Shown: positions 31,423-42,690 of the stretch, piece by piece | How positions within the stretch are numbered: position 1 is the stretch's first letter | How the letters are laid out: every line of letters begins with the position of its first letter | Assembly (NCBI GenBank): GCA_029817715.1 | Contig: JARUPY010000539.1 | Span: 5,989,501-6,053,500 of the forward strand | From: Melastoma dodecandrum | Lineage: Eukaryota > Streptophyta > Magnoliopsida > Myrtales > Melastomataceae | Direction of reading: 5' to 3' | DNA length: 64,000 nucleotides | Notes under the pieces: generated by a model | The model's input: only the letters and a program-made list of their open reading frames with translations | Told to the model about the DNA's origin: nothing | Databases searched by the model: none | Made by a program: the position numbers and the translations under genes

Positions 31423-34325
31423 ATGGGGAAGAAGGCGAAGAGCTCGAGGAAGGGGAAGAAGGCTTGGAGGGCAAACATCAGCACCGAAGACATCCACGAC
31501 TTCTACGAGAAGTCAACGACGGACGCTCTCTCCGGCGGCTCCCTCTCATCCGTCCCCAGCGACTCCCTCTTCTTCGTCCACAAATCCACCGAAGGTGAAG
31601 ACTGCATTTCCTTTTTTCTCGTTTATATTGTTGATGCCGCCTGTGCACAATAAGCCGATGCTCTGGATATTCCAAAAGAAGAAGGAAGGAAGCATGGTGA
31701 TGTGCCCGGAGATTGAGATAATTCGGGGGGTCTGCATTATGATGCGAGGGCCTGGTTATGACCTACAATCCAATTCATCCCTTTTTTTACTTGGTATTTC
31801 ATCGCGAGATATTAGTTAGGCAAGAGGTTATTTTTGTGCTTTGTTGCGTATTATCGGTGCTATTCCTTAAGTGTTTTGTTTGTTATTGATCGAATTTTCT
31901 GTGTACAATAAGCCGATGCTCTGGATGTTACTAAAGGAAGGAAGCGTGGTGATGTGCACAAAGATTTTTTATTGGGTCGACATGTCTGCTCTCTCTGATG
32001 CTCATGGGATTTGATTTGAGGGCCTGGTTAAGACCTACATTACAGAAACCATAGATTTACTTGAAATATTTATTAGTCATTTGTGTTGATTTCGTAGCCC
32101 TTTCTGTTAATTGTTGACTTGGTTCCATTTCATTCTGTTATTTATGCTAGACCTCTCGGCGAAGACGAAAATCGAGAAGAATCGGGAGAAAGTTCTTAGA
32201 TGTGACAGCATCCTGCAAAAGAATCCTTTTATCGAAACCGTTCCATCTTCACGGCAGAGGAAGATAAAAAAAGTCCCTGAGCTGAATGTTAACATTAAAG
32301 GTGGCGACAAGGTGACAACTGGTTGTACTAGTCATCTAATGTTAAATTTTATCGGGATTTGTGCTGATCATCTCTTCCTAATTCTTGCATCAATCAGGAT
32401 ATATCCACAGCTGCTTCTCAAATGGTTGACCTTTGGAAAGGTACATCTCAAGAACCATCTTTAGTGTTGCTTTGATATTATCTTATCAGTGTATTTAAGC
32501 TTCATTTTCTTTCCTGTTTTGTGTCTCTGTAGATGAATGTGATGGAAAAGCTCGGAAGGTACTAGTTCCAGTCTTTTTTACTTATCCAAGAGGAGGAAAC
32601 CAGCTTCTCTTTTTAGTTTTATTGCTGGTTTTTGTCAGGAAAGTTGTCATTCCCGCCATCTTTGTGGATTTACACACCTTTCTCTGGTTATACCTTGATA
32701 AAAAAACTGATGGATTGTTCACATTTTGGCAGAGTTTGAAACCAACCGTTATTCCTGCTGTGGAAGTGGAGCCTCCTGGCTGCTCGTTTAATCCGGAAGT
32801 TGAAAGCCATCAGGTATGTCTGTTTCCTATTGTCCTTTATGTAATCAGTGCTGAGCTTGCTTTACTATTGACACATGGATTGCCATTTTTTTTTTTTCGA
32901 CCCAGGATGCCCTTGCCCAAGCCGTTGCAGATGAGATGCAGAAAGTGTATAAGGATGAGTTAGGTCCAGAACCTGTTCCATTGATAGTAGAGGGAGAAGT
33001 CATTGATGAGGAAGAGGTGATTGCTTGTATCTTGAATTGTCCTTCTGATATGTGATAGTTGCATATCCCATCTGATTTAAAGTTAAATTTCCATCGTGTA
33101 GAGGTATTTTTTGGAGGCCGACGATGGAGATGATGAAGATTTGCTGGCAGATGGTACAGAGCTGAATGAAAATGGCGAATTAGAGATGAGGTGTGTTCTT
33201 CTGTTTATTGTGATATTAAAGGGTTGAACAATAGAGCTCATTGCAAGGACATGCCTAAGGGATGTATAATTTATCGTCACCATAGCATTCTACTCTGTTC
33301 CCAATGCTGCTTGTTCTCCGTTCTTGGAAAAACATTAATGTTTCGGTCTAATTATACATGTTTAGATGTTTGAAAACAAAACCTGTGACTCGTGTGGAGT
33401 TGAATCGGAGAGCTAGAAGAAAAGAGTTGCTTAGGAAGGAAGCTGAAGCAAAAAAGGTGGTGCAAGTATCAAAGGAGATTGACGGGTATGACATTTTAAC
33501 AGGAACAACTGTTCAAAATTTTGTCAATCTATCCTTACCTCAGTTTTAAATTTTTTTAATGTCATGGTTTTGTTCCACATTTTTATATGCTTGTTACCAC
33601 AGAATATCAGATATTATCCAAGAAATAGAAAGGGAGGATGGAGAAAAGCAGAGAAAGCATCTCCGAAAAGTTGTAGCAAAGGCAGAAAGACTGAAGTCTC
33701 GCCCACCAAGATTGGGGAAGCACAAGTATGGATAGCAACTGCTAAGAATTTTGTTTTTTTGCCTTTTCTCTGAAATCATTTTTTATATTTTTGCCATTTT
33801 ATTCCTCTGATTCCATGGCGTGTTATGTGGTTGACTGTGGATCAATTCAGCCTTTATTCATGATCATACTTAAAAGCCTTTTAATTGTTTGCAGATTATA
33901 ACCAAGTATATTTTTGCTGCAGGTTTGAGCCAGCGCCTCTACAGGTCCTGTTATCCGAAGAAATTACCGGGTCCATTCGCCAGATAAAAGTAGGTTACAA
34001 ATCATTATTGAAGAGGATAATGCATCGATTAAGGGATTGGTTTGATAGTTTATTCCGCTTGTGCAATGAAGGGCTGCTGCACTCTTGCAAAGGATCGTTA
34101 CAAGAGTCTGGAGAAGAGAGGGCTGGTTGTCCCCTCGGCCAAGAGAAGAAAGGCAAGTTGTCTCTATTTCTTCCCCCCCCTCCCCTTCGCTACCTAGTAG
34201 TAACAAAGATGCAGTTTTTGGGTAAATGTAGGCGGAATTACATTTCGTTTATCCTCTCTACTAAAATGATGATGCGCTGTAACTGATATAATGGGGCTTG
34301 GTGTTGTCAGGTAGGGAGTGTTTAA
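31423..34325 (+). CDS. NOP53: Ribosome biogenesis protein NOP53 (SMALL ORGAN 4 type), twelve exons
   Basis: Exons are 31423-31594, 32151-32311, 32398-32440, 32533-32558, 32733-32813, 32906-33016, 33102-33190, 33366-33485, 33603-33725, 33923-33989, 34072-34152 and 34311-34325. They give 1,089 nt, 362 residues, in phase throughout. NOP53 is a nucleolar factor for 60S subunit assembly that recruits the exosome for pre-rRNA 3' processing. Diagnostic sequences are KKAWRANISTEDIHDFYEKS, KVLRCDSILQKNPF, PAVEVEPPGCSFNP, DALAQAVADEMQKVYKDELG, TRVELNRRARRKELLRKEAE and FEPAPLQVLLSEEITGSIRQ, then GCCTLAKDRYKSLEKRGLVV. The last intron would use a GC donor (AAG|GCAAGT), giving an end RRKVGSV. If it is not spliced, the frame runs on for about 15 residues to a stop. 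The N-terminal start MGKKAK is conserved. Confidence 0.92.
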
Positions 34326-36343
34326 TCTTCTTGGCTCCACATTTTCCTGGGGGGCACACAAACCTGCTGGTGGCAAGAGGAAGGACACATTTCAATTCCA
34401 TACACCTCCGACGACAAGATTCCCCTTTTCTCGTTTGTATAGTCTTTGGAGCGAGTCCTGTGACCTGATATTATTATTATTTGAGTTGATGACGAGTTTT
34501 TCCCACACCTCCTCCGCTGAGTCCATTAAGTCATCCAATTGATATCATGATGTTGGAATATCAATACTACTACACATGTCTCATGTCATGCAGCCCGCAA
34601 GGACCAAGGCCCGTATCAAAAGATGGATTAAGTTTTTCCTCATTTTCGTGATTTATTACTTTGCTTAGGACACCATCTTCATCACACAACTCCCTGAGAC
34701 AAGCCACTACTGTCTGGACATTTGTACGAATAAAGACGGGTCTTGAAAACATGTTTTCCCCTCCTTAAATCAAGATGGGAGAATGCGCATTTTTTAAATC
34801 CGTTTTTGTTTTGATTATTTAGGGGAAGGGTTTTGAAAATTCGTTTGTAACGATGGTAAATTTAATATTTTAAAAATTTTTATCATATTTTATAATTGTT
34901 TTTTTAAACTAATTATATATCCGTTGCCCGGCACTGACTTTCCGGTCCTTCCAAAGAGGCTGCTCTCTCGTGGCGAAGTGCGCGGTGACTCTTGGATATT
35001 TATGAGACGGACTTTGTCGGAGTCAGAGCCTCCACTGGCAACGGAAGTGACAGTTAGGGAAATGTTGAAGTACTCCCTGAGCTGGGCAATGATTCCAACC
35101 TCGAAGTCCACGCGTGGACTCAATATATAGAGCGGCCAAGGACACAGCCCACTGCCAAGACTGTGGTTCCGAAGGAGGTGATGACCTCAGTCTAAAAGGT
35201 GAAGGACGTGGGGGAAGACGATGATGAGACTGTGAGGAGCATCAAGAACTTGTGGCGGGGGGGCCATGGAACCACCACTTGGTTGGGGGCGGGGATGGCG
35301 TGGACGGTGGAGACTTTGTTAACTGCTAAATACACAGCGAATATTTGAAAAACGTATGCGAAATTCAAAATTTGATTCAAAATGTAACCATCGTATTAAA
35401 AATAGTAAAAACACATTGTTTAATTAGAGGAAATACATAAAAGCCATGATGTGCACGTAAGCAAAAGTAATAGAAATCTTAAAAATTAAGGGTAAAGTGA
35501 TAACCCAATTTTTATGATTGTAATTAGGTTCCCCTGCTATCCCCTCAAAAATCATGTTTATATTAAGAATATCAAATACTTTCTAAAATTGTCTGTCACA
35601 TATGTTTCTTCAGTATTTTACCTCTAGTTTGGTGACACATGTCCTCAAGCAGTAGCCACATTCTTCATCCAGAAAAAATTGAAACAGGATCGTACTCTCC
35701 TCCAGATAAAAAATAATATCCACGTCCTTAATTTAAATATGTTATAACCCACTACATTTTAGGCGAAAGATGAAAATTGGGCGATGCTCAATGTCCAGCG
35801 ATCTAACAACGAATTGTAGTTTTAGTCCTAGTCCTAGTCCTAATAAAACCAAGGTTGAAACTACAATCTTCTGGATGAAGAATATGATGAGGAGCGATAC
35901 TCCAACGTCCAACGAGTGACGAGAATTATGGATGGAATCAGACGATCGATCGTTTGATATCCTCTAAATTTATCCACATGCACATTCTCATCTTGGATAC
36001 CCAGGACTTCAAATTTTTTAGACGGAAACAGACATCGCGGAGAAGAAGGCAAGGTAGGGGGGCAAGGACGAGGACCACCCTCAGGTCACGGGAGTCGGAA
36101 GTCTCTCTGCTCCAGAAATGGCTCCCTCCGTTTATATAAAAAAAAATTATGAGAGGAAGACAAAGGTCGAGGAGGACTTTGGGTAGCGGATTTAAGGAAT
36201 AGGTAAAAAAATTACAAATAAAACAAAACAAAAGGGGAGATGTGTATATACATTTGTTTGGGTAGTCGCACAAATACATAACTTCTCGCCCCCAAACGAA
36301 AAGTAAATGTCAACTTTCCTCACCATCAGCTTCGCCATCTGCA
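34326..36343. other. Spacer with a possible decayed coding segment
   Basis: No complete gene was found in 2 kb. Between about 34924 and 35350 the plus strand has coding-like blocks in two frames (LLSRGEVRGDSWIFMRR; then VKDVGEDDDETVRSIKNLW and AGMAWTVETLLTAKYT) separated by stops. I do not recognise the family. The rest is AT-rich. Confidence 0.3.
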
Positions 36344-37970
36344 TCATCTCCCCTCCCGTCTGTCCTTCCTCCAGTCCCACGGCTTTTCTGGATTCGCCGA
36401 AGCCCACAAGCCTATACGTTTTGCCCTCGCCTCCTTCTCCCACTGCGTTTACAAAAACATTCCGATCAGGAAACCGTTTCGTTTCATCCTGAATTGAGAG
36501 AGCTTTGGGAATCAACCTTGGCGAATTCCTCTCTCTGATCATATGCGGTGTAATGCCATGCCAGTCCTTTCTTGAGCATCACCTCCTGGCGAATAGCACA
36601 ATGCAGAGAGAATTTCGTTAATTCGAAAAGCTAATGCCCCTTGGCGCATTTACACATGGCCATGGGTTAGCCACAGAGTTTACCTGAACAAAGATATGGT
36701 TGCAATAAACATCTCCGACACTACGCTCGTATCGATCTTGTCCATAAACAAGCACCCTCAAGCACTTTCCCTCGACAATCCTGACCAGCTCCTCTTTTGC
36801 CTCTTTGCCATATGGCATTGCGCTTTCCGGTGCATCTATTCCCCTGCAACATTTCCATCCACTCGATTACATTCATACGGGCCAGGGCACCTGGAAGGGC
36901 GAAATGATTTGCCTTCTTTTACCTTAGCCGAATTCGGTACTTTTTCGCCAGAACTTCACCGGTAGGAAAATTTAACACCCTAGGAAATGTTCAAGAAATT
37001 GGTTGGAGTAATTATGAGTTTCAGCTTTTCACAGAAATGAAACCTGTGATGATGGTGACTAACTAACCGGTATCCAGAATTTATAATAGTCTGATGAAGT
37101 GCATCCGCATGAGGGAAGTTCCTCTGCGCACGAGCAGCCAATCTCTCAACTGCAGCAATCTGGACTTCTTGAGGAACTGAACATGATTCTTGAGGATCTG
37201 CGGTACTAACGTACACCGTTATGGTATCCCCATCAGCCACGGCTCTAGCATCCACCTAGTCGATCCAAGCAACCACAAAAATGTCACAACACATGTTGCT
37301 ATAAGACAGGAATCGATATAGAGGAGCTTACCGGTAGAGTCTGAAGCTCAAACAGCACTCCATGAGGCAAAGATGCAGGCACCCCGGCTGAGAGCTGGAC
37401 GAGATCTTGAGGAAGGGGGAGACCATAATAGCTCAATAAACCCTGCAGACGATCGATGATTTCCGATCAACGTCTAGTCCAGAAAGACCCCCCCCCCCCC
37501 CGGTAAGCATTCGAGCAGACGAAAAGCAGACAGCGTGACAAATTAACCTCAACATCGGCTTTCTGGTGCCTCTTCAGAGTTTGGATAACGAGTCTGGCAG
37601 CATCCTCTGGGGTATTGGGAGGAGGCCTTGCTTCCCTCCATGCCCCCACCAGCTTTGTATACCTTCACGTTGAAGTTCCCCAGAGAAACAAATGACATGG
37701 CGTCCAGATTCAGCAAAGATAGTCAAAGGAGAGGAGTAACGGAGTCGGATCGTACCAGTTGGCCTGGGCCTTCCTAGAGGAGATCACATGGCTGCTCAGA
37801 CCCTCGGGAACGTTTGATGTGATTTCGAAATTGAAGAGGTCACTGGCGAGGGCAGATACCCCGACGGTAGCGGCGGAGACGCCGTGGGGGCCGAGAGAGC
37901 CGCCGTAGTTGTCGTCGGCTGAGAAAGGCCCAAAGCATTGGCTGAAGAGGGATCTCAGGGCATTCCCCAT
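36344..37970 (-). CDS. CAN: Calcium-dependent staphylococcal-type nuclease (CAN), eight exons
   Basis: Exons on the minus strand are 37970-37756, 37662-37548, 37442-37332, 37255-37068, 36979-36923, 36843-36684, 36585-36517 and 36442-36344. They make 1,014 nt, 337 residues. The enzyme degrades DNA and RNA in a calcium-dependent way. The start [12 protein letters not shown] offers Gly2 for N-myristoylation and Cys for palmitoylation, as in plant CAN proteins held at the plasma membrane. The plant-specific N-terminal half contains [20 protein letters not shown]. The nuclease domain begins near [16 protein letters not shown]. It keeps the catalytic pattern Asp in ADGDT, Arg in [14 protein letters not shown] with Asp and Glu, and Arg in [12 protein letters not shown]. 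It closes with [12 protein letters not shown] and [16 protein letters not shown]. The family usually has Gly where this copy has Glu (RYER), a small oddity. Confidence 0.94.
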
Positions 37971-40532
37971 CGTATACTCTTCCGATCACCTCGGTTGCGT
38001 CGGCGTCGAATGGTGTGGGGAGCGCCGGGTGTTGACGAATGAGGGCAGGAGAGAGATTGGGAATTTGGGAATAAGGTTGACTGACTCTGTCAGCATTTCC
38101 TTTTTGTTTTCTGTTTTCTTCCCACTCTCGATAATTTGTTATCCTTTGTCGCGTAAAGATATTATTAACATGGGCTTTTTATAAAGATATTACGTGTCGT
38201 GTTTTTATTGGTTCTATTTTTATTTAGTATTTATTATGAGGGTACCAATTTGGATTATATCAGTTTACTATAATTTTTCTAATCCCAGGCAGTGGGGATG
38301 CTTCCTTGGGTCATCCCAGCTAAAATGTCCGAGCAACGGCTAGATTCGCTACATTGACCTGAAGCGACAAGCATTAGCAGACGAGAATGTGCGAGCAACG
38401 GCTTCGTTCCGACAGGCGGCAACCACCCCCTCACTAGAGGGATTCTGCTGGTCAGTGGTCCAGAGGCCTTCATGGTTAAGCAGTTAATGGTGCAATCCAC
38501 GGAACATCTTCCTTCATTAGACGCCGAGCAGCTCCTCAACGAACGAGATGCGGTTTTGGCGCTGTGAGTGCCGGACTCGATAGTTTTCCAAGTGCAGCTC
38601 CTGCAGAAGAGAAATCCATGCAGGCCAACATAGACGGCGAATCATGGGCAAACTTCAGCTAATCCCAGAAAGGTTTACAAGTGATCTATACCCTACACAT
38701 TTCGCACCCCAGTTTACCAAGTAAACTAGTTGAAGGCAAAGATCATGAATCCCGTTGCCATCTGACCGTTTGAATTGTAGGCGAGATTACTCCAGAAGCA
38801 GCATATAGAATGCTGGATGGATACACTGGCAAGTGAAAGTTGTAGCAGGAGTCATCTTGTATCCCGATTCGATGCATGCTTAGCGGAAATTTACAAAATG
38901 TACCAACCGTAATAAGGCCACCATTAATTGCAAACCATGACAGTTCAAATTTCTACCTCTCCCCAACAATCTCAGGGAGTAGCGTTTACGAGAATGACTC
39001 CACGAATTTGTACTACTAACGAGGATGGCTACTCGGTGCTAGCAAGGGACGCGACTAGAAGCAGCTAGCTACTTCAAGGGAAACTTTGACCCGGTCGCTT
39101 TGACACCCCCCCTTTGTTTTACAGATTCAAGAAACCATTACACTTACCCCACTGTCTGAATTAGCATAATGCAAAACCACAAATCGTCGGGGTAGACGGC
39201 AGGCAGCGAGGATAAAGCCTTTTCCATAGAATCGGATCAAAGAGACGCTTCAAATTTCGTGGGGAGGGGGGAGGATGCTGTAGCATCCTTGTGATGGGCC
39301 ATGGAGAGTAACCCTGGGATTCACATCAAAAGATTGGAGCGAATCCATCATCAACGAAAGGGAATCAAGACTCAAATAACCCCACTAGTCATTTTGTTAA
39401 TGAGCCGCGCCGCCTCGGTAACCATCCAGCTATGCTCATCTCGATAAAAATCATAATCCGAGAAGCTTCGGGCCTTGACTTTTGATAATAAAGTAGGACT
39501 CGAGCTGTTTTACGGACACGATAAATTATTCAACGCGCCTTAATAAATTTTAAAAATATAAAAAAAATATTTTAAAAAATGAAAATAAATATTTATAACT
39601 TGAATCGGACTCGGAGGAGAATTACGAGGATATGACTTTGGAAAGTTTCGGACTCAGACATGCTTAGTCTCGGGCTTGGCATAAAATTTTTTTAACGGAC
39701 TTAAGCCGAAGCTTAACTAAACATATTCCGGTCATCCGGGCTCGAGCTCATACCTCATAATTTTTTATTTAGTCAATCTCGGATTAGGATATCTGAACCC
39801 GATCCGACTCATCAAAAGCCATAACCATTAGAAGAAGTAGATGGTCGATGTTGTCAATGGCGTGCTTCCATGTCGGCTTAAAAGCCCCTTAATCCCCTTA
39901 ACCCATTCGTCCACCTTGTTACCCCAATAAACGCATTTTTGAACGGTGGAGATTTGTTTTCAGACAGATCCTTTTTAATTTTTTTTTAAAAATTGATTTT
40001 ACGAATAAAACAAATTTTTAAATTTAACTATTCGACTTTTCGAAGGAATGAAGTATTCTGAATATTGAACTTCCAATGACTTAAATTTTTTTAAAAGGCT
40101 GGAACGAACCTTCCTTAATTAGTTATTCTTTATAAAAACTCGTCCTAACAATAGAAGATAACTAATCTTATATCATTATAAAACTCCCAAAATACTCGCT
40201 CTCAAGGCACAAAATGCCCAGGGAAAAGCAAAAACAAAAACGAAAAGCAGCGACGCCGGTCTCCTAACCCTTTTTGAGAAGATCAACATCTTGAGCGTTG
40301 TTGCTAACTTTAAAAGATAAAAGCTCCACGTGGAACCCCCAAGTGGAACCCGAGTCCAGGACGTCTTCCCCTTCCCCTCTCTACTCGGGAGTTTCCCATA
40401 TATCTATAACATGCAACCCCCAAACGCAATACCACAAATTAAAGAAACCAACCAGTTCCACTCCCCCACCCCTATTCCTTCCTTCCACCCACACTAGGAA
40501 AACACCAAAAATTGTCTGCATCTCCCAGGAAG
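37971..40532. other. Long spacer, possible small gene or relic on the minus strand at 38279-39227
   Basis: No recognised gene. On the minus strand an ATG at 39227 opens MEKALSSLPAVYPDDLWFCI and reaches a good donor (GG|GTAAGTG) near 39147. A pyrimidine-rich acceptor TTCTCTTCTGCAG lies near 38598-38610. After it, two frames look open: ELHLENYRVRHSQRQNRISF with a stop near 38522, or a longer frame to a stop at 38279. I cannot choose, nor name a family. From 39480 to 40290 the sequence is AT-rich with CGAGCTCGA-type strings seen in plant repeats. Confidence 0.3.
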
Positions 40533-42143
40533 ATGAAGATTGGAATGGTCGGATTCGGCACTTTTGCTCAGTTCCTGGCCAAGACCATGATCAACCAAGG
40601 ACATACCTTACGAGCCACATCGCGAACCGATTACACCCAGCTTTCAAAGGATATGGGGGTGTCATTTGTCAGGTCTTTATGCACGGACACACGACTATGC
40701 TGTGTATGCGTATGCCTATGCATAGAAGGTCGTAGCGTACCTTTGATTTCTCCAGCGCAGTGATCCTGAGAGTTTTTTTATTTTTCGCAGTGACGTGGGA
40801 GCACTTCTTCAGGAAGACAACGACGTCATAATGATATGCACGTCCATCTTATCATTCTCCACAGTTCTTGGGTCGATGCCGCTGCACCTGCTCAGGCTGC
40901 CTGTGCTGTTTGTTGATGTCCTGTCGGTGAAGGAGCACCCCAGAGATATACTGTTGAAGGTAATGCCTCTAAATGAAGCTACACAGCAAACCTTTTAGCA
41001 GACTAGTTTCATTAACTTCCCACAGCAAGAGGTCTTACCTGTTTTAATCCTATGTCACCCCATAGGTCCTGCCCGAAAGGGCAGATATTCTTTGTACCCA
41101 CCCGATGTTCGGACCAGAAAGCGGCAAGTATGGGTGGAAGGATCTTAACTTCATGTACGAAAGGGTTCGAATACGGGGACAGGAAACATGCTCAAGCTTC
41201 CTCCAGATATTTGAGATGGAGGTATTCCCCCGTGTTCCCAAATCTGCAACAGGCCATATGTGCTACGTGTCTAAGGCTCACAATCTCAATTACCATCCAA
41301 ATATGTCCTTAAAAGTCAGCTTGCACCTCTAATAAACCTCTCCCAGAATCAACTACAGAATGCTTTCGATCCTTTTAGGTAGCAAACTACATGCACACTT
41401 GGCATATAATCAGTATGTAGCATTATACCTTCCTGTTGCACGTATGTTACCCTAACAAGCATTTCTACTGGCCAGCAAAAGAAGTACATCATGCATGATT
41501 CCCTCGGTACCTAAGCAGAAATTCGTGTATCAGGGATGCAGGATGCTTGAAATGTCATGCACAAACCACGACAGCCTTGCGGCAAAGAGTCAGTTCATTA
41601 CTCATGTGATAGGCAGGTAAATAAAACTGTCTACAGTTCCCATTACTCTGGAAACATTCCAGATGATGACACCCCTCATGTAAAGCATTATTCCTCGAAT
41701 ATCCAGAACCTTGTCAGAGATGGAAATTGAATCAACACCCATAGACACAAAAGGCTTTGAAACTCTGGTTCAGCTGGTAAGAGAATACGGAAACTTCTCT
41801 GACAGATCTAGTGTCATATCAATTTTAATTCTGTTCAGACAGCAAACTGGCACATTTATGTATATCCATATTCAAGTGAGTCCAAAGAGTTGCTGACACC
41901 ATGAGTTTTGCAGAGAAAGAGCACGGAGAAAAATAGTTACGACTTATTCAATGGGTTATACAAGCACAACAAATTTGCCAAGCAAGAGGTGATCTACTCA
42001 CAAAAAGCATTGCATTTTTCATGATATGACCTTGCTAGGAATTGAAAGATTGTGATTCCTGACCGGTAAAATTGCAGCTGAAGAACATAGAACTTGCCCT
42101 CGAGAAAGTAAAACAGAAGCTGCAGAAGAATGATGAGGAATAG
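40533..42143 (+). CDS. Arogenate dehydrogenase (TyrA type), non-plastid form, seven exons
   Basis: Exons 40533-40672, 40791-40959, 41066-41221, 41534-41616, 41707-41776, 41914-41988 and 42078-42143 total 759 nt, 252 residues. It catalyses the NADP-dependent oxidative decarboxylation of arogenate (or prephenate) in tyrosine synthesis. The dinucleotide fold is right at the N-terminus (KIGMVGFGTFAQFLAKTMI). Next come CTSILSFSTVL, LFVDVLSVKEHPRDI and the substrate/catalytic region DILCTHPMFGPESGK. Later blocks are SQFITHVIGR, STPIDTKGFETL and YDLFNGLYKHNKFA. Only a methionine and one residue precede the fold, so there is no plastid transit peptide. This points to a cytosolic, noncanonical TyrA. 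Where I remember Asp in plastid arogenate dehydrogenases (ESGKDGW) this protein has Tyr (ESGKYGW), so substrate preference is open. Confidence 0.88.
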
Positions 42144-42690
42144 GAAGAACTCTTCCAGATAATCTCCTTACTATTTGCTACAACTCTATATGAATGCATT
42201 TATCCATTTCGTGCCTGTTTTACATAACTGTCAGAAATGGAGATACTAGTAATATGCTTTGCTTTTAGTATTAATCGTCCAAGCACCTGCATTATGATTC
42301 TGAAAAAAATAAATGTGTCCCAGAGAACAGGAGCCAAATCATTTCAAAATTAAAATGCATCTACCTCATTGCATCACATACAACTAGCTGCAGAAAGAAA
42401 TGAGGTGTTGTTAGTTCAGAATGTACAAATGGGAGACATAAAGCTACACCTTTCTATTCGTATATTTTGGGTTTTAATTCTCTGTGCATAAGCCGGTCTG
42501 CCAATAAACTTCATATGCACTGCTCTGCTGAGGAAATTTACATTCCACCTTGTCAAAATTTGAACCAATATACAGTGGACATTAAGGGATCTTTCTAATT
42601 CGTGTTCTTGATAATGGCCATGAAACATCTACATTAAGTGAGGAAAAGTGTACATGAATAAAAAATGAGACTGACAATCACCTCTGCCCT
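42144..42690. other. Spacer between convergent genes
   Basis: This holds the 3' ends of the plus-strand arogenate dehydrogenase and the minus-strand RETICULATA-related gene. Nothing else was seen. Confidence 0.4.
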
